Shown: positions 24,053 to 35,752 of the stretch, in pieces | How positions within the stretch are numbered: the first letter of the stretch is position 1 | Layout of the letters: each line of letters starts with the position of its first letter | Assembly (NCBI RefSeq): GCF_026898115.1 | Contig: NZ_CP114036.1 | Location: 1,860,001 to 1,924,000 of the forward strand | From: Streptomyces sp. S465 | GTDB lineage: Bacteria; Actinomycetota; Actinomycetes; Streptomycetales; Streptomycetaceae | DNA length: 64,000 nucleotides | Direction: 5' to 3' | Program-made: the position numbers and the translations under genes | The notes under the pieces: model-generated | Told to the model about the DNA's origin: nothing | Database searches by the model: none | Seen by the model: only the letters and a program-made list of their open reading frames with translations

Positions 24053-26821
24053 TTGATCCGTGCCCGGCGAATATGTGTGACCGCCGTGGCGGTGCTGGCG
24101 GCCCTAGCAGGCTCACCCGGACTGGCACAGGCTGAACAGGCGCACGAACCAGGGCAGTTGAGTGCGACGGCCGACGACCCACTTCCGCCGGGGTGGCGGA
24201 TCGACGGGGAGGGCGGGGCGCGTGAGCTGGTCTGGCGTGCGCCGAAGGCCGTGCCCATGGGGGATGCGCGGGTCGAGTTCCGTACCGGGGACCGGCTGCT
24301 CGGGGTGCCGAAGCCGGCGAGGGACGGGCGGACCTTCCGGCTCGCCCTCGGCACGACGCGGCCCGAGAAGCTGACGGCCCTCCAGGTTACGGCCGCGGGG
24401 CGCCGGCTGGACGCGGCGGCCGACGACACGCACAGGTCCGGCTCGCGCGTGGCACGGAAGCCCGCGCCGGCGCCGGCGAACGGCGTTGATCCGGGCAAAC
24501 CCGGCTCGTACCGCACGGTCACCGGGGAGTACGACCTCGACCCGGTACGCCTGCCCGGGTTCGACACCCCGGTGGAGATGACCGCCGAGGTGGTGGCGCC
24601 GAAGGGGGCCACCGGCAGCCGGCCGCTCGCGCTGTTCCTGCACGGCCGCCACGAAACCTGCTACAAGCCGGGCTCCGAGGACGGCGTGAGCGGCGACTGG
24701 CCCTGTGCGGACGGCTCCAAGCCGATCCCGAGCCACCTGGGCTATCTGCGCGACCAGCGACTGCTGGCCTCGCAGGGCTATGTGACGGTGTCGATCTCGG
24801 CGAACGGCATCAACGCCCAGGACTGGGAGGCCGAGGACGGCGGCGCGCAGGCGCGTTCCTCGCTGGTACGGCAGCACCTGGCCCGCTGGGCCGACTGGAC
24901 CGCCCATCGCTCCTCCGCCCCGGCCGTCGTACGCGAGGCGGCGAAGGCGGACCTCTCCCATGTCCTGCTCGTCGGCCACTCACGCGGTGGCGAGGGCGTC
25001 AACCGGGCCGCCATGGACAGCCTCTACCCGCCGCCGGCCGCCGAGGACGGCTACCGGGGCCCGGTGCGCTGGAAGGTGCGCGGGACGGTGCTCATCGGAC
25101 CGACGATCTTCGGCCAGAATCCAGTCGCCGACGTGCCGTCCGTGACGCTGCTGCCGGGCTGTGACGGCGACGTGTCGGACCTCCAGGGCGAGGACTTCGT
25201 TGACGGGACGCGCGGGGTCAGCCGGGGCACGGCACTGCACAGCGCGGTCTACATGGTCGGCGCCAACCACAACTACTTCAACAGCGAGTGGACCCCGGGC
25301 GAGGCCGCCGCACCGGCCACCGACGACTTCGGGACCGACCCGGAGCAGCCGGACCCGGTGTGCACGCCGGGTGCCGCGACCCGGCTGACCGCCGCCCAGC
25401 AGCACAAGGCGGGCGCCACCTACATCGCCGCCGCGGCCCGGCTCTTCCTCTCCGGGGACGATCGGGTGCGTCCGCTGCTCGACGGTTCCGGCAAGCGAGC
25501 CCCATCCGCGGACCCGGCCCGGGTGCTGACCCACGCGGTCGGCGGCCGCCGCAGCGGTGGTTTCCTGCCGGACGGCGGGGCGAAGGTGACCGGCGCCCGG
25601 CTGTGTTCGGCGATCGACCCCGACCCGGCCGTGGCCTGTCTGGACCCGGAGACCCCCGGATCGTCACCGCACTTCGCGTGGTGGGAGACGGAACAGGAGA
25701 CCGGCCGCAGCGCGGTGGACCTGAAGTGGTCCGCGCCGGGCACGGCCGCGCGGATCACTCCGGCCAAGCCGCTCTCCCTCCGCCACTCCCAGAAGCTCGC
25801 GCTCCGGGTCTTCGTACCGCCGAACACGACCGGCACGAAGTTCGACGTGTCCGTCACCGACTCCGCCAGCCGTCGGGTGACCCTGGGCTCGGTCCAGGTG
25901 GACGGACTCCCGGGCTCCGCCAACACCGCCTCGTACTGGGCTCAGGAGCTGCGTGTCCCGCTGTCGGCCGCGACCCGGGCCGGGCTCGATCTCCGGCATG
26001 TCACCTCCCTTGAGCTGACGCCCCGTTCGCGGTCCGGTCGGGCCTGGCTGATGGACGCCTGGGGCTGGGCGCCCGGCACGTCGGCGGTGAAGGCGGCCGC
26101 GCTGCCGCGTGTCGACGTGGGCCGCACGATCGTCAAGGAGGGCGACTCGGGCACCCGCACCTACCGGATTCCGGTCGAGATCTCCGGGCACGGCAGCGGG
26201 CAAGTCCGCGTGTACGTCCTCGACTCGGACAGCGGCCGGGCCGAGAACCGCCTCGTGACCGTACGGCCCGGCAGCGACACGATCGACGTGCCGGTCGAGG
26301 TGAAGGGCGACACGCTCTACGGCGACGACGTAGCCCACGACATCGCCGTCAAGGCCGTCCACAACGCCGTCGTCGGCAAGCACCGGGGCGGGCTCACCGT
26401 CGAAAATGACGACCCCGCGCCGGTGATCACCCTGTCGCCGGTCGCGGACCGGGTGACCGAGGGAGAGACGCTGACCTGGCGGTTGTCCATGGACGCGGCC
26501 ACGACGGTGGACATCTGGCAGCCGGTGCGGGTGCTTCCGGTCACCGAGGGCACCGAGCTGTCCACCAAGGACGTGGACCCGCAGTGGCTGGGCGACTGGT
26601 CCGGCGACGTGCCAGACCCCGAGCGGCCGCTGTCCGACGCGAGCCTGTGGGTGTGGCTGAACATCCCGCCCGGGAGCACCAGCGTGGACTTCACCGTACC
26701 GACCGTGCGGGACCAGGTGGCCGAGCCGGCCGAGTCGATGCGCCTCGCACTGACCGACGACAACGCCGAGCCGCTGCCCGACAGGCCGGTGCTGACGGGG
26801 ACGGTGCTCGACAAGCCGTAA
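24053..26821 (+). CDS. large secreted alpha/beta hydrolase with C-terminal Calx-beta-like domains
   Basis: A 922-residue exported protein. TTG 24053 is the start: AGGAGAGG precedes it and it opens a clean signal peptide (IRARRICVTAVAVLAALAGSPGLAQA). The hydrolase domain spans roughly residues 170-480, with an oxyanion region LALFLHGRHETCYK and nucleophile elbow LLVGHSRGGEGVN. An adjacent PGCDGDVSDLQG and ANHNYFNSEW may supply the acid and base. The C-terminal 250 residues hold beta-sandwich repeats with EGDSGTRTYRIPV and VTEGETLTWRLSMD, as in Calx-beta/cadherin-like domains. It is probably an extracellular esterase/lipase-like enzyme of unknown substrate. Confidence 0.75.
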   Translation: MIRARRICVTAVAVLAALAGSPGLAQAEQAHEPGQLSATADDPLPPGWRIDGEGGARELVWRAPKAVPMGDARVEFRTGDRLLGVPKPARDGRTFRLALGTTRPEKLTALQVTAAGRRLDAAADDTHRSGSRVARKPAPAPANGVDPGKPGSYRTVTGEYDLDPVRLPGFDTPVEMTAEVVAPKGATGSRPLALFLHGRHETCYKPGSEDGVSGDWPCADGSKPIPSHLGYLRDQRLLASQGYVTVSISANGINAQDWEAEDGGAQARSSLVRQHLARWADWTAHRSSAPAVVREAAKADLSHVLLVGHSRGGEGVNRAAMDSLYPPPAAEDGYRGPVRWKVRGTVLIGPTIFGQNPVADVPSVTLLPGCDGDVSDLQGEDFVDGTRGVSRGTALHSAVYMVGANHNYFNSEWTPGEAAAPATDDFGTDPEQPDPVCTPGAATRLTAAQQHKAGATYIAAAARLFLSGDDRVRPLLDGSGKRAPSADPARVLTHAVGGRRSGGFLPDGGAKVTGARLCSAIDPDPAVACLDPETPGSSPHFAWWETEQETGRSAVDLKWSAPGTAARITPAKPLSLRHSQKLALRVFVPPNTTGTKFDVSVTDSASRRVTLGSVQVDGLPGSANTASYWAQELRVPLSAATRAGLDLRHVTSLELTPRSRSGRAWLMDAWGWAPGTSAVKAAALPRVDVGRTIVKEGDSGTRTYRIPVEISGHGSGQVRVYVLDSDSGRAENRLVTVRPGSDTIDVPVEVKGDTLYGDDVAHDIAVKAVHNAVVGKHRGGLTVENDDPAPVITLSPVADRVTEGETLTWRLSMDAATTVDIWQPVRVLPVTEGTELSTKDVDPQWLGDWSGDVPDPERPLSDASLWVWLNIPPGSTSVDFTVPTVRDQVAEPAESMRLALTDDNAEPLPDRPVLTGTVLDKP

Positions 26822-26854
26822 GCACGATGTACGAGGGATCGTGAGCACCCTCTT

Positions 26855-26885
26855 GCGCGGGGTCCGGTCTGTCCGGGCCCCGCGC
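26855..26885. terminator. bidirectional hairpin terminator
   Basis: GCGCGGGGTCCGG (26855-26867) pairs with CCGGGCCCCGCGC (26873-26885), with one G-T pair and a five-base loop, between the convergent hydrolase and PKS transcripts. Confidence 0.65.
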
Positions 26886-27041
26886 TTCGCGAGGTCACGC
26901 GGATCCCGACCGTCCCGTCCGGCCCCGGCGCGGCCACTGTGCTGCCGGACGACCCGGCCGGCCGCTCGGCGCGGTGGGCGGCGAGCAGTCGGCGCAATGC
27001 CTCGACGCCCTGCTCGGTGGCGAGCGGACCACCAGAGGTGG

Positions 27042-27116
27042 TCAGTACGACCCCGAGCGCGCCCGCGTGCGTACGGCCGCGTTGAGCAGAGCCTCGCGTC
27101 CGGTCCCGTAGTCCAC
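27042..27116 (-). pseudogene. TetR-like N-terminal fragment downstream of the PKS
   Basis: A 24-residue frame starting with GTG five bases beyond the PKS stop begins DYGTGREALLNAAVR, like the first helix of TetR regulators, then hits a stop. A neighbouring frame stays open for about 70 codons but is not convincingly TetR. It is probably the residue of a lost regulator. The remaining bases 26886-27041 show nothing else. Confidence 0.3.
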
Positions 27117-27120
27117 CCGC

Positions 27121-30100
27121 TTACGCGCTCAGCCACTGGTGGATGGCGAGTGCGGTGGTGCGGGCGTGTTCCTCCAGCATGGTGAAGTGGTCCCCGTCCA
27201 CGATGACCTCGGCGTGCGGCAGGCTCCAGTCCGGGGCGGGTTCGGCGCCCGGCAGTGGGTCCCGGGCTCGTACGTACAGGGCGGGACAGGCGAGCGGCGC
27301 GGGTTTCCAGCCGCTGAAGAGCTCGAAGTACCTGGCCATGGCGGTGAGCCGGGCAGGGCTGGCGGAGGCGCATTCCGCCGCCCGGCGCAGCATGTCCGAT
27401 GTCATCGCGGAGAGCGCCTGGCCCCGGTCGCCGTGGCCGGGGGGACCGGTGTCCACCAGGACGACGGCCGCCGGGGCGGCGCCCTCGGACTCCAGACGCT
27501 CGGCCACGGCATGGGCCACCCAGCCACCGGCCGACCGCCCCAGCAGGACCGGGGAGTCTTCGGCCGCGGCTGCGCGGACGGCAATGGCCTGGGCGGTGAC
27601 GAGAGCGTCCAGCGTGGCAGGCAGAGCCTCCCGGGGCTCGAACCCCGGGTGCCGCACCGCGGAAACCGGCCGCAGCCCGCGCAGCCCGGCACCGAGGCGC
27701 GCGTACTCCTGCGGTCCGGACACCGCGCTGAGCGCGGGGAAGCAGACCAGCCGGGGCCCCGTGCCGCCCACCGCGAGCATGACGGGTTCGTGCGTCGCGC
27801 CGGGCGCCCCTGTCCTGTCGAAGACCGGGCGCAGGCGCGCGGCGACGGTGAGGAGCGCCATGCCGTCCCAGCTCTGTCCCTGGGAACACGCGGCGCGGAA
27901 GAGCACGCCCAGGGAGTCCGGAGCTCCCCCGGCGTGCGGTACGTCGGCGGCCCGCACCCGGGCATCCGGCGAACCGCTCGCCTCCGGACCACCCCCCGCT
28001 CCGTCGTCCGCCGGTCGTTCCGGGGAGCCCAGAGGGACGGCACCCGCGGGAGGTGCCTCGGCGGCATACCGCCGTGTCAGCTCGGTGGCGAGCGCGCGCG
28101 GCGTCGGGAAGTCGAACAGCAGCGTGGGCGGCAGGGCCAGCCCCGTCCACGCCGCGAGCTCATTGCGCAGATCGACCGCGGCCAGGGAGTCCAGCCCCAG
28201 GTCCGCCAGCACGGCGTCCCCGTCGATCTCGCTCACCTCCTCCGCGTGGCCCAGGACGCGGGCCGCCAGGGTCCGGACCATCGTGAGCGGCACCCCGCCC
28301 CGCTCGCCGGGGGGAGCGGCCGCCAACGCCCGGCCGCGTCGGTCCCCGCCCGTGTCGACCGCATCGGCAGCGGGAGTTCGGAACCGGTTCGCCGCCGGTT
28401 CGCCGCCGCGGAGAGCGGACGGGGCGAGGCGGGCCGCCACCACCACGGGTTCGTCACCGGCCACGGCGGCGTCGAAGAGGGCCAGGGCCTCTTCCGGTCC
28501 GAGCGGGGCGAACCCGGAACGGGCCATCCGCTGCCGGTCCGCGTCGCCGAGGTGCGCCATCATGCCGTCGTCCTGCCGCCAGGGGCCCCAGACGATCGAC
28601 GTACCGGGCAGTCCGAGCCGGCCGCGGTGGCGTGCCAGGGCATCCAGCACGCAGTTGGCCGCGGCGTAGTTGGCCTGGCCCGCGGAGCCGAACGTGCCCG
28701 CGACCGAGGAGAACAACGCGAACATCGCCAGGTCATGGTCGCGGGTCAGTTCGTGCAGCGCGAGAGCGGCGTCCGCCTTGGGGCGCAGCACCCGTCTCAG
28801 ACGGTCGGTGGTGAGCGCCGTGACGACGCCGTCGTCCAGCACCCCCGCGGTGTGCACGACGCCGGTCAGCGGGTGGGCCGCCGGTATCGCGTCGAGCAGG
28901 GTGGCGAGCGCGGTCCGGTCCGCGACGTCACAGGCGTGCACGTGCACCTGGGCGCCCGCCGCACGCAGCTGCGCGACGAGTTCCCGGGCCCCCGGAGCGG
29001 CCGGCCCGCGTCGGCCGGCGAGCAGCAGATGACGAACGCCGTGGGCGGTGACCAGGTGCCGCGCCACCAGCATGCCCAGGGAACCGGTGCCGCCGGTGAC
29101 CAGGACCGTGCCCTCCGGGTCGAGCGGCCGTCGCCGCCGCGGTTCCGGTGCCGCCTCGGCCAGTGGCACCAGCTTCGGCACGTACGCCGTCCCCCGGCGT
29201 ACGGCCAGCTCCGGTGCCGAGGCGGCCAGCAGGGCGGGCAGGGCACTCCAGGAGTCGGGGTGTTCATCCACGTCGATCAGGGCGAAGCGGCCCGGGTGTT
29301 CGCGCAGGGCCGAGCGGACCAGTCCCCACACCGGTGTGTGCGACGGTACGGACGCTGTCTCGCCGGACCGGACGTCGCTCCCGCGACCGGCGGCACCGGA
29401 CGTCACGAGGACGAGACGGGAGCGGGACAGGTGCGGTGCAGCCAGCCACTCCCGCACGAGCCCCAGCGCCCGGTCCGCCGCCCGCAGCAACCCGGCAGCC
29501 TGGTCCTGCGCGCCGCCGGTCGGGTCAGGCGGTGGGCACGGTGCCACGACGACGGCCGACGACGCGTCGCACGCCGCCGGGCCGCGGTACACCGGGACGC
29601 CGGAACCCGGGGGCGCGAGGGCGTCCAGCAGCCGTGTGCCCGCCGTGCCCAGAACCCCCCAGCGGAGCGTCGCCACGGGTGCGGGCGGCTCGGTCAGCGG
29701 CACCCAGTCCGTCCGGTGGAGAGCACCGGTGACCGCGCCCGCCGGGCTCGAGCCGGTACGCGGTAGGGGCCGGAGCGTCAGCGAACGGACCGTCGCCACC
29801 GGTGAGCCCGTCTCGTCGGTCAGCTCCACTCCGGCCCGCCCGTCGGGTCCGGGGGCCGCCCGGACCCGTAAGCTCCGTGCGCCGGTGGTGTGCACGCGCA
29901 CTCCGCTGAAGGCGAACGGCAGGGACAACCCGCCGGCCGCCGGACCGACTGCCCCGGGACCGTCTCCGACGATGCCGTCCAGGGCCAGGGCGTGCAGCGC
30001 CGCGTCGAACAACGCGGGATGCAGGACGAACTCCGGGCCGTCCGCCTCCGGGCGCGGCACCCGGGCCGCTTCGGGCAGCGCGACATCGGCGTACAGCTCC

Positions 30101-33100
30101 TCCCCGTGCCTCCAGGCGGCGCGCATGCCCCGGAAGGCAGGACCGTAACGCAGCCCGTCGGCGGCCAGTCGCTCGTACGGTCCGCTCCCCGGACCGCCGG
30201 TGTGCAGGGGCACCGCGGCCTCCGGCGGCCAGGACGCGTGCGGCCGGGGCACCCCGCCGGCCCCGGCGGCGGCCGCTTCCCGGTCCGCGGGCGGCTGAGC
30301 CGGCGAAAGAGTGCCGACGGCGTTCCGGAGCCAGGGCTGATCACCCGCCGTGGTGTACGGCCGGGAGTGGAAGAACACGGCCCGCCGTCCCGCCTCGTCC
30401 ACCCCCGCCACCTTCACCTGCAAGGCGACAGCACCGTCCGAGGGCAACGGCAGCGGTGCGGCCAGGACGAGCTCGTCGAGGACGGACACGCCCGCCAGCT
30501 CACCGGCGTACAGGGCCATGTCGACGAAGGCGGCCGCAGGCAGCACGGTCTCGCCGGCCACCACATGATCGGCGAGCCACGGCTGGTCATGCACCGAGAG
30601 CACCGCGCTCAGCAGCAACCCGTCGTCGTCGGCCGTGCGGGTGTACGACCGCAGGAACGGATGGGCGGGCTCGGCCGTCGGGGACACGGACGGATGCCCC
30701 GGGGCGGCCTCCAGCCAGTACCGGCGGCGCTGGAAGGCGTACGTGGGCAGTGCGACGCGCCGCCCGCCGCGCCCGGCGAAGACGGCCCGCCAGTCGACGG
30801 GCACGCCATGGGCGTGCAGCGCGGCCAGCGTGTCGAGCAGGGCGTCCGCTTCCGGCCGCGTCCTGCGCAGAGTCGGCAGGACCAGCGGTGCCGGGCCCCG
30901 CTCGCCGCCGCCCGCCTCGCCCGCGGCCGGACCGGCCGGTGCCGGTCCGGCCGTGGCGAGGCAATCCCGTACCAGAGCGGTGAGCGCCCCGTCCGGCCCC
31001 AGTTCGACGTAGTGTGCCGCGCCTCGCTCACCCAGGTACGCCACCGAATCGGCGAAGAGGACCGGACGGCGGACATGGTCCACCCAGAACTCCGGTGTGC
31101 ACAGCTCCTCGTCGGTGGCCGCCCGGCCCGCCACGGCGGTGAGCAGAGGCAGCCTCGGCGCGGTGAAGGACAGACGCCGGGCCACGTCCGCCAAGTCGGC
31201 CAGCACAGGCTCCATCCGGGCGGAGTGGAAGGCGTGGCCGACCCGCAGCCGTGTCACCGAACGCCCTCGCTTCCGGAAGGAGGCGGCGGCCGCCAGCACC
31301 GCGGCCTCGTCGCCGGAGAGGACCACCGAGGCGGGCCCGTTGACCGCGGCGATCTCCACCGCCCACCCCGTTTCGGCGAGGTGGGCGGCCACCTCGTCAG
31401 GACCGGCGGCCACAGCCGCCATCGCGCCGCCCGCGGGCAGCGTGTCCATCAGCCGGCCCCGGGCCGCCACCAGTGTGCACGCGTCCGCGAGGGACAGCAC
31501 CCCGGCGACATGGGCCGCCGTCACCTCGCCCACTGAATGTCCGGCCACCGGGCCGGGGCGTACCCCCCACGCCTCGAACTGCCGGAACAGGGCCGTCTCC
31601 AGGGCGAAGAGGGCCGGCTGCGCGAACCGGGTCGTCTTGAGCAGCGCGCCCGTCTCCGTACCGGGCCCGGCGAACATGACGTCCCGCAGGGGCACCGGCA
31701 GCAGCGGATCGAGCAGGGCACAGCACTCGTCCAGCGAACGGGCGAAGGCCGGATGCAGATCCCGCGACGCGTACAGTTCACGGCCCATCCCGGCGCGCTG
31801 GCTGCCCTGGCCGGTGAACAGCAGGGCCGGCGGGCCGTGGTGGCGGGAGGTGCCCGTGTGCACTCCGGGCCGGCCGTCGTCCTCCGCCACGGCCCGCAGG
31901 GAGCGGAGCAGTCCGGCACGTTCCCGGGCCACCACCACGGCCCGGTGCTCGAAGGCCGTACGCGTGGTGGCGAGCGAGTACCCGAGGTCCGCCAGGGACG
32001 CATCGGGGGTGGCGGCCACATGGTCGTACAGCCGTCGTGCCTGGGCCCGCAGCCCCGGCACGCTCCTGGCCGACACCGAAAAGGCCACCGCGGCCCGTCC
32101 GGGACGTGTCGCCTCTCCCCGCACCGCCCCGGGCCCGACGCGGCCGCTTACGGCCCCGCCGTCCGCCACGGCAGGCGGTGCGGCCTCCCCGTCGCCCGGA
32201 GGCTCTTCGAGCACCACATGGGCGTTGGTGCCACTGATGCCGAAGGAGGACACGCCCACCCGGCGCCGGCGGTTCGTCGCGGGCCACTCCACCGCCCGGG
32301 TCAGCAGCGCGATCCGCTCCGGCGACCAGTCGACACGGGGGGTCGGCTGGTCGGCGTGCAGCGTGCGCGGCAGCACGCCGTGCCGCATCGCCTGCACCAT
32401 TTTGATCACACCGGCCACTCCGGCGGCGGCCTGGGTGTGACCGATGTTCGACTTCACCGAGCCCAGCCGGAGAGGACGCTGCCGCGCGTGGCGCCCGTAC
32501 GTCGCGAGGAAGGCCTCCGCCTCGATGACGTCCCCCAGCCGGGTGCCGGTGCCATGCGCCTCCACCGCGTCGATGTCCCCGTAGTTCAGCCCCGCGTCCG
32601 CGAGCGCCTGCCGGATCACCCGTTGCTGCGCCGGTCCGTGCGGTGCGGTCAGCCCGTTGCTCGCCCCGTCCTGGTTCACCGCCGAGCCGCGCACCACGGC
32701 CAGGACCGGAAGTCCGGCACGGCGCGCCTCGGACAACCGGCTCAGCAGCAGCATTCCGGCGCCCTCGGCCCACCCGGTGCCGTCGGCGGACGCGCCGAAC
32801 GCCTTGCAGCGGCCGTCCGGTGCCAGCGCCCGCTGGCGGCTGAACTCCACGAACGACGAGGGCCCCGACATCACCGTGGCGCCGCCGGCCAACGCGAAGG
32901 CACACTCACCCCGGCGCAGCGCCTGGGTCGCCAGGTGCAGGGCCACCAGGGACGAGGAACACGCCGTGTCCACGGTGAGGGCCGGTCCTTCGAGGCCGAA
33001 GGTGTAGGCGATACGACCCGAGGCGACGCTTCCGGCGTTGCCGAGGCCGAGGTACCCCTCGACATGCTCGGGCGTCCTTGTCAGGCGGCGGGCGTAGTCG

Positions 33101-35412
33101 CTGTACATCAGCCCGACGTATACCCCGGTTGCCGAGGAGCGCAGGGTGGCGGGGACGAGGCCGGCGTGCTCGAAGGCCTCCCACGCCACTTCGAGCAGCA
33201 GCCGGTGCTGGGGGTCCATGGCCAGCGCCTCGCGGGGAGAGATGCCGAAGAAGCCGGGGTCGAAGCGGTCCGCGCCGGAGAGGAAACCACCCTCGCGCAC
33301 ATACGTCCGTCCGGGCCGCCCGGGGTCCGGGTCGTACAGCGCCCGGGTGTCCCAGCCCCGGTCGGTGGGGAAGGGACCGATGGCGTCCCTCCCCTCGGCC
33401 ACCAGCCGCCACAGTTCCTCCGGAGACGTCACGTCTCCGGGATAGCGGCACGCCATCCCCACGATCACCACAGGGTCGTCGTCCGGCCGGGCCGCGCTCC
33501 GGTTCACGGGCCCGGCACCGGCCGGCGCGGCGGCGTTCCGTTCCCCGAGATGGGCGGCGAGCGCGGCGGCCGTGGGAAAGTCGAAGGCGACGGCCTCGGA
33601 GAGCGGCAGGCCGGTGGCCGCCGACAACCGCTCCCGCAGCACCGTCGCCGTGAGGGAGTCCATGCCCAGGTCCCGCAGTGCCGTGCTCGGCTCCACAGCC
33701 TGAGGCGTACCGCCGAGCACGGCCGCCACCTCGCTTCGCACCACAGTCAGCAGGTCCTCCGACGGCTTCCCGACGGCCTCCGCGCCCAGCGCCCGCGCGG
33801 GCAGGCCGGCGAGGTCCCGCCGCAGGATCTTCCCGGAGACCGTACGGGGAATGTCCGCCACCTCGAACAACTCGACCGGCACCTTGAAGCCGGACAGTTC
33901 CGCACGGCAGGCGGCGAGTATGCGCCCCCTGTCCAGCACGCCGCCACCGGACCCGGCGACCAGATAGCCGACCGGCACCTCGCCGAAGACGGGGTGGGGG
34001 CGTCCGGCCACGGCGGCGTCCGCCACCCCCGGAAGCCGCCGCAGCACCGCCTCCACCTCCGCAGGATGGACGTTCACCCCGCCCCGAATGATCAGATCGC
34101 TTACCCGGCCGGTGACCACCAGTTCACCGGAGGCATCGATCCTGACCAGGTCACCCGTGCGGAACCAGCCGTCGCGCAGCACCTCCGCGGTGGCTTCCGG
34201 CCTGCCGTGGTATCCGGCCATGACCCCGGGCCCGCTGACCCATAACTCGCCCTCGCCCGTGTCCCGGCCGTCGCGGCCCCCGCCGACCCGGACCCGGGTG
34301 CCGGGCAGCACCCGGCCCCGCGCCCCGGACGCCGTCGCCTCGCCCGGCGCCGCCATGGTGACCGGGCCCGCCTCCGTGCTGCCGTAGTGCTCCAGATAAG
34401 GGACACCGCAGATCGCCTCGAAGGACTCGCGGAACCCGGGCCCCGCCGCCGCACCACCGCTGACGCAACCCCGCAGCGCGGGGGCGCCGAGACCGGCGCC
34501 GCCCTCGCCGGCTTCCTCACCCCGGACCGCGTCGAGCAGCGCCGAATACGTGGTCGGGACCCCGCCGAGCAAGGTGAACGGACCGTCCCCGCGGCGCAGT
34601 TCGCCGAGCACACCCGCCACCGAGAAATGGGGCAGCAGCACCGCGCTCGCCCCCACCGCGGTCACCCCGAGGAAGCACACCACCTGGCTCATCGCGTGAT
34701 GGAGGGGTAACGGCCACAGCACGCGGTCCCGTTCGGACAGGCCCAGGACACCGACGAGACCCGTCGCGACCGGCGAAAGGCGGTTGCGCTGGGTGGACAG
34801 GACGCCCTTGGGCGCGCCGGAGGAGCCCGAGGTGTAGAGCAGCCAGGCCACGTCGTCCAGCGCGAGATCGTCCCGGGCCGGCATCCGCGGCTCCGTACCC
34901 GCCAACTCCTCGTACCGCAGAACACCGCCCGCGACCGCGGCGGGCCGGCCCCCGGCTGCGCCGGCCGCGCCCGGAGGCGAGCCCTCGGCCCCGTCCTCGT
35001 CGCCGCCTTCGGCCACCACCACGGTCAGTCCGGGCCGGGACGACAGCGTCCGCCGCCGCGTCAGGCAGGCGCCGTCGCTGATGAGCACCCGTGCCCCGCT
35101 GTCGTCCAGCAAGCGGGTCAGTTCCTCCTCCGGGCTCCCGGGGTCCAGAGGCACGCCCACGCCGCTCGCCCGGGTGACGGCGAGCAGGCTCTCGACCGCC
35201 TCGACACGGTTGCCGAGCAGTACGGCCACCCGGTCGCCGCGCGCCACGCCGAGTCCAGCCAGGTGCCCGGCCAGCCGTGCGGTCCTGCGTTCCAGCTCCC
35301 GGTAGGTCACGCGCCCGAGCCGGTCCTGGAAACACACCTTGTCCCCGAGGCGACGGGCGTGGTCCCCGAGCAGTTCCGGCAGCGGTCTGACGATGTCGTC
35401 GTGCGTAGGCAC
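27121..35412 (-). CDS. single-module type I polyketide synthase with acyl ligase loading and thioesterase
   Basis: A 2763-residue multidomain enzyme. GTG 35412 is chosen because it follows AAGGAGG at correct spacing. In order there is an acyl-AMP ligase ([36 protein letters not shown]), then ACP1 (GMDSL, Ser ~586). The KS has TACSSSL (Cys ~817), EAHGTGT and NIGHTQ. The AT has GHSVGE (Ser ~1292) and HAFH, predicting malonyl-CoA. The DH has [10 protein letters not shown] (His ~1616). The KR has GGTGSLG (~2105), VHTAGVLDD (B-type) and Tyr ~2249. ACP2 has GLDSL (Ser ~2408), and the TE has GRSAGG (Ser ~2627) with GDHFTM. No ER or methyltransferase is present. Predicted logic: activate a free acid, extend once with malonate, reduce and dehydrate, then release an alpha,beta-unsaturated acid or lactone/ester. 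The starter acid is not predictable here. Confidence 0.92.
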   Translation of the reverse strand: MPTHDDIVRPLPELLGDHARRLGDKVCFQDRLGRVTYRELERRTARLAGHLAGLGVARGDRVAVLLGNRVEAVESLLAVTRASGVGVPLDPGSPEEELTRLLDDSGARVLISDGACLTRRRTLSSRPGLTVVVAEGGDEDGAEGSPPGAAGAAGGRPAAVAGGVLRYEELAGTEPRMPARDDLALDDVAWLLYTSGSSGAPKGVLSTQRNRLSPVATGLVGVLGLSERDRVLWPLPLHHAMSQVVCFLGVTAVGASAVLLPHFSVAGVLGELRRGDGPFTLLGGVPTTYSALLDAVRGEEAGEGGAGLGAPALRGCVSGGAAAGPGFRESFEAICGVPYLEHYGSTEAGPVTMAAPGEATASGARGRVLPGTRVRVGGGRDGRDTGEGELWVSGPGVMAGYHGRPEATAEVLRDGWFRTGDLVRIDASGELVVTGRVSDLIIRGGVNVHPAEVEAVLRRLPGVADAAVAGRPHPVFGEVPVGYLVAGSGGGVLDRGRILAACRAELSGFKVPVELFEVADIPRTVSGKILRRDLAGLPARALGAEAVGKPSEDLLTVVRSEVAAVLGGTPQAVEPSTALRDLGMDSLTATVLRERLSAATGLPLSEAVAFDFPTAAALAAHLGERNAAAPAGAGPVNRSAARPDDDPVVIVGMACRYPGDVTSPEELWRLVAEGRDAIGPFPTDRGWDTRALYDPDPGRPGRTYVREGGFLSGADRFDPGFFGISPREALAMDPQHRLLLEVAWEAFEHAGLVPATLRSSATGVYVGLMYSDYARRLTRTPEHVEGYLGLGNAGSVASGRIAYTFGLEGPALTVDTACSSSLVALHLATQALRRGECAFALAGGATVMSGPSSFVEFSRQRALAPDGRCKAFGASADGTGWAEGAGMLLLSRLSEARRAGLPVLAVVRGSAVNQDGASNGLTAPHGPAQQRVIRQALADAGLNYGDIDAVEAHGTGTRLGDVIEAEAFLATYGRHARQRPLRLGSVKSNIGHTQAAAGVAGVIKMVQAMRHGVLPRTLHADQPTPRVDWSPERIALLTRAVEWPATNRRRRVGVSSFGISGTNAHVVLEEPPGDGEAAPPAVADGGAVSGRVGPGAVRGEATRPGRAAVAFSVSARSVPGLRAQARRLYDHVAATPDASLADLGYSLATTRTAFEHRAVVVARERAGLLRSLRAVAEDDGRPGVHTGTSRHHGPPALLFTGQGSQRAGMGRELYASRDLHPAFARSLDECCALLDPLLPVPLRDVMFAGPGTETGALLKTTRFAQPALFALETALFRQFEAWGVRPGPVAGHSVGEVTAAHVAGVLSLADACTLVAARGRLMDTLPAGGAMAAVAAGPDEVAAHLAETGWAVEIAAVNGPASVVLSGDEAAVLAAAASFRKRGRSVTRLRVGHAFHSARMEPVLADLADVARRLSFTAPRLPLLTAVAGRAATDEELCTPEFWVDHVRRPVLFADSVAYLGERGAAHYVELGPDGALTALVRDCLATAGPAPAGPAAGEAGGGERGPAPLVLPTLRRTRPEADALLDTLAALHAHGVPVDWRAVFAGRGGRRVALPTYAFQRRRYWLEAAPGHPSVSPTAEPAHPFLRSYTRTADDDGLLLSAVLSVHDQPWLADHVVAGETVLPAAAFVDMALYAGELAGVSVLDELVLAAPLPLPSDGAVALQVKVAGVDEAGRRAVFFHSRPYTTAGDQPWLRNAVGTLSPAQPPADREAAAAGAGGVPRPHASWPPEAAVPLHTGGPGSGPYERLAADGLRYGPAFRGMRAAWRHGEELYADVALPEAARVPRPEADGPEFVLHPALFDAALHALALDGIVGDGPGAVGPAAGGLSLPFAFSGVRVHTTGARSLRVRAAPGPDGRAGVELTDETGSPVATVRSLTLRPLPRTGSSPAGAVTGALHRTDWVPLTEPPAPVATLRWGVLGTAGTRLLDALAPPGSGVPVYRGPAACDASSAVVVAPCPPPDPTGGAQDQAAGLLRAADRALGLVREWLAAPHLSRSRLVLVTSGAAGRGSDVRSGETASVPSHTPVWGLVRSALREHPGRFALIDVDEHPDSWSALPALLAASAPELAVRRGTAYVPKLVPLAEAAPEPRRRRPLDPEGTVLVTGGTGSLGMLVARHLVTAHGVRHLLLAGRRGPAAPGARELVAQLRAAGAQVHVHACDVADRTALATLLDAIPAAHPLTGVVHTAGVLDDGVVTALTTDRLRRVLRPKADAALALHELTRDHDLAMFALFSSVAGTFGSAGQANYAAANCVLDALARHRGRLGLPGTSIVWGPWRQDDGMMAHLGDADRQRMARSGFAPLGPEEALALFDAAVAGDEPVVVAARLAPSALRGGEPAANRFRTPAADAVDTGGDRRGRALAAAPPGERGGVPLTMVRTLAARVLGHAEEVSEIDGDAVLADLGLDSLAAVDLRNELAAWTGLALPPTLLFDFPTPRALATELTRRYAAEAPPAGAVPLGSPERPADDGAGGGPEASGSPDARVRAADVPHAGGAPDSLGVLFRAACSQGQSWDGMALLTVAARLRPVFDRTGAPGATHEPVMLAVGGTGPRLVCFPALSAVSGPQEYARLGAGLRGLRPVSAVRHPGFEPREALPATLDALVTAQAIAVRAAAAEDSPVLLGRSAGGWVAHAVAERLESEGAAPAAVVLVDTGPPGHGDRGQALSAMTSDMLRRAAECASASPARLTAMARYFELFSGWKPAPLACPALYVRARDPLPGAEPAPDWSLPHAEVIVDGDHFTMLEEHARTTALAIHQWLSA

Positions 35413-35752
35413 TGCATGACCTCCTTGAGGCGACCTGTCGTTGAGGACGACGGCACGATCCGCTTGGTTGCCGAACGGGGACGGCCGATCCGGCCGCGGA
35501 AGCGGCGGCTGGTGGCGCGCCGGGCACCCGACGTGGCACGGTGAGGGCCGCCTCACGTCACCGGGGCCAAACGGCCGCGCGGGGAACAGCCGTCCCGGCG
35601 GCAGGGTTGCATCGACCGAGGGACCGGCGCCGCACGTCGGGGAAATACGGAGACCACAAGGCCGTCCGCCTCACCAGGATCCGGGCCCCAGAATCGCGGT
35701 ACGCCCGCCGCGCACTCGGACCAAGACGTACTTCCTTCAGGAGGACTGTTTC
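35413..35752. promoter_or_regulatory. divergent intergenic region between PKS and PIG-L genes
   Basis: This 340-base region must carry both divergent promoters. GTGAGG (35541-35546) and CCTCAC (35551-35556) form an inverted repeat that could bind a regulator. No small gene with a ribosome site is evident. Confidence 0.35.

Noticed and set aside
31537..34245. A 902-codon open frame on the plus strand opposite the PKS
   Set aside because: It is a mirror of the PKS coding frame in high-GC DNA. The PKS strand has all domain motifs in order and the plus frame shows only low-complexity Arg/Gly/Pro/His composition.
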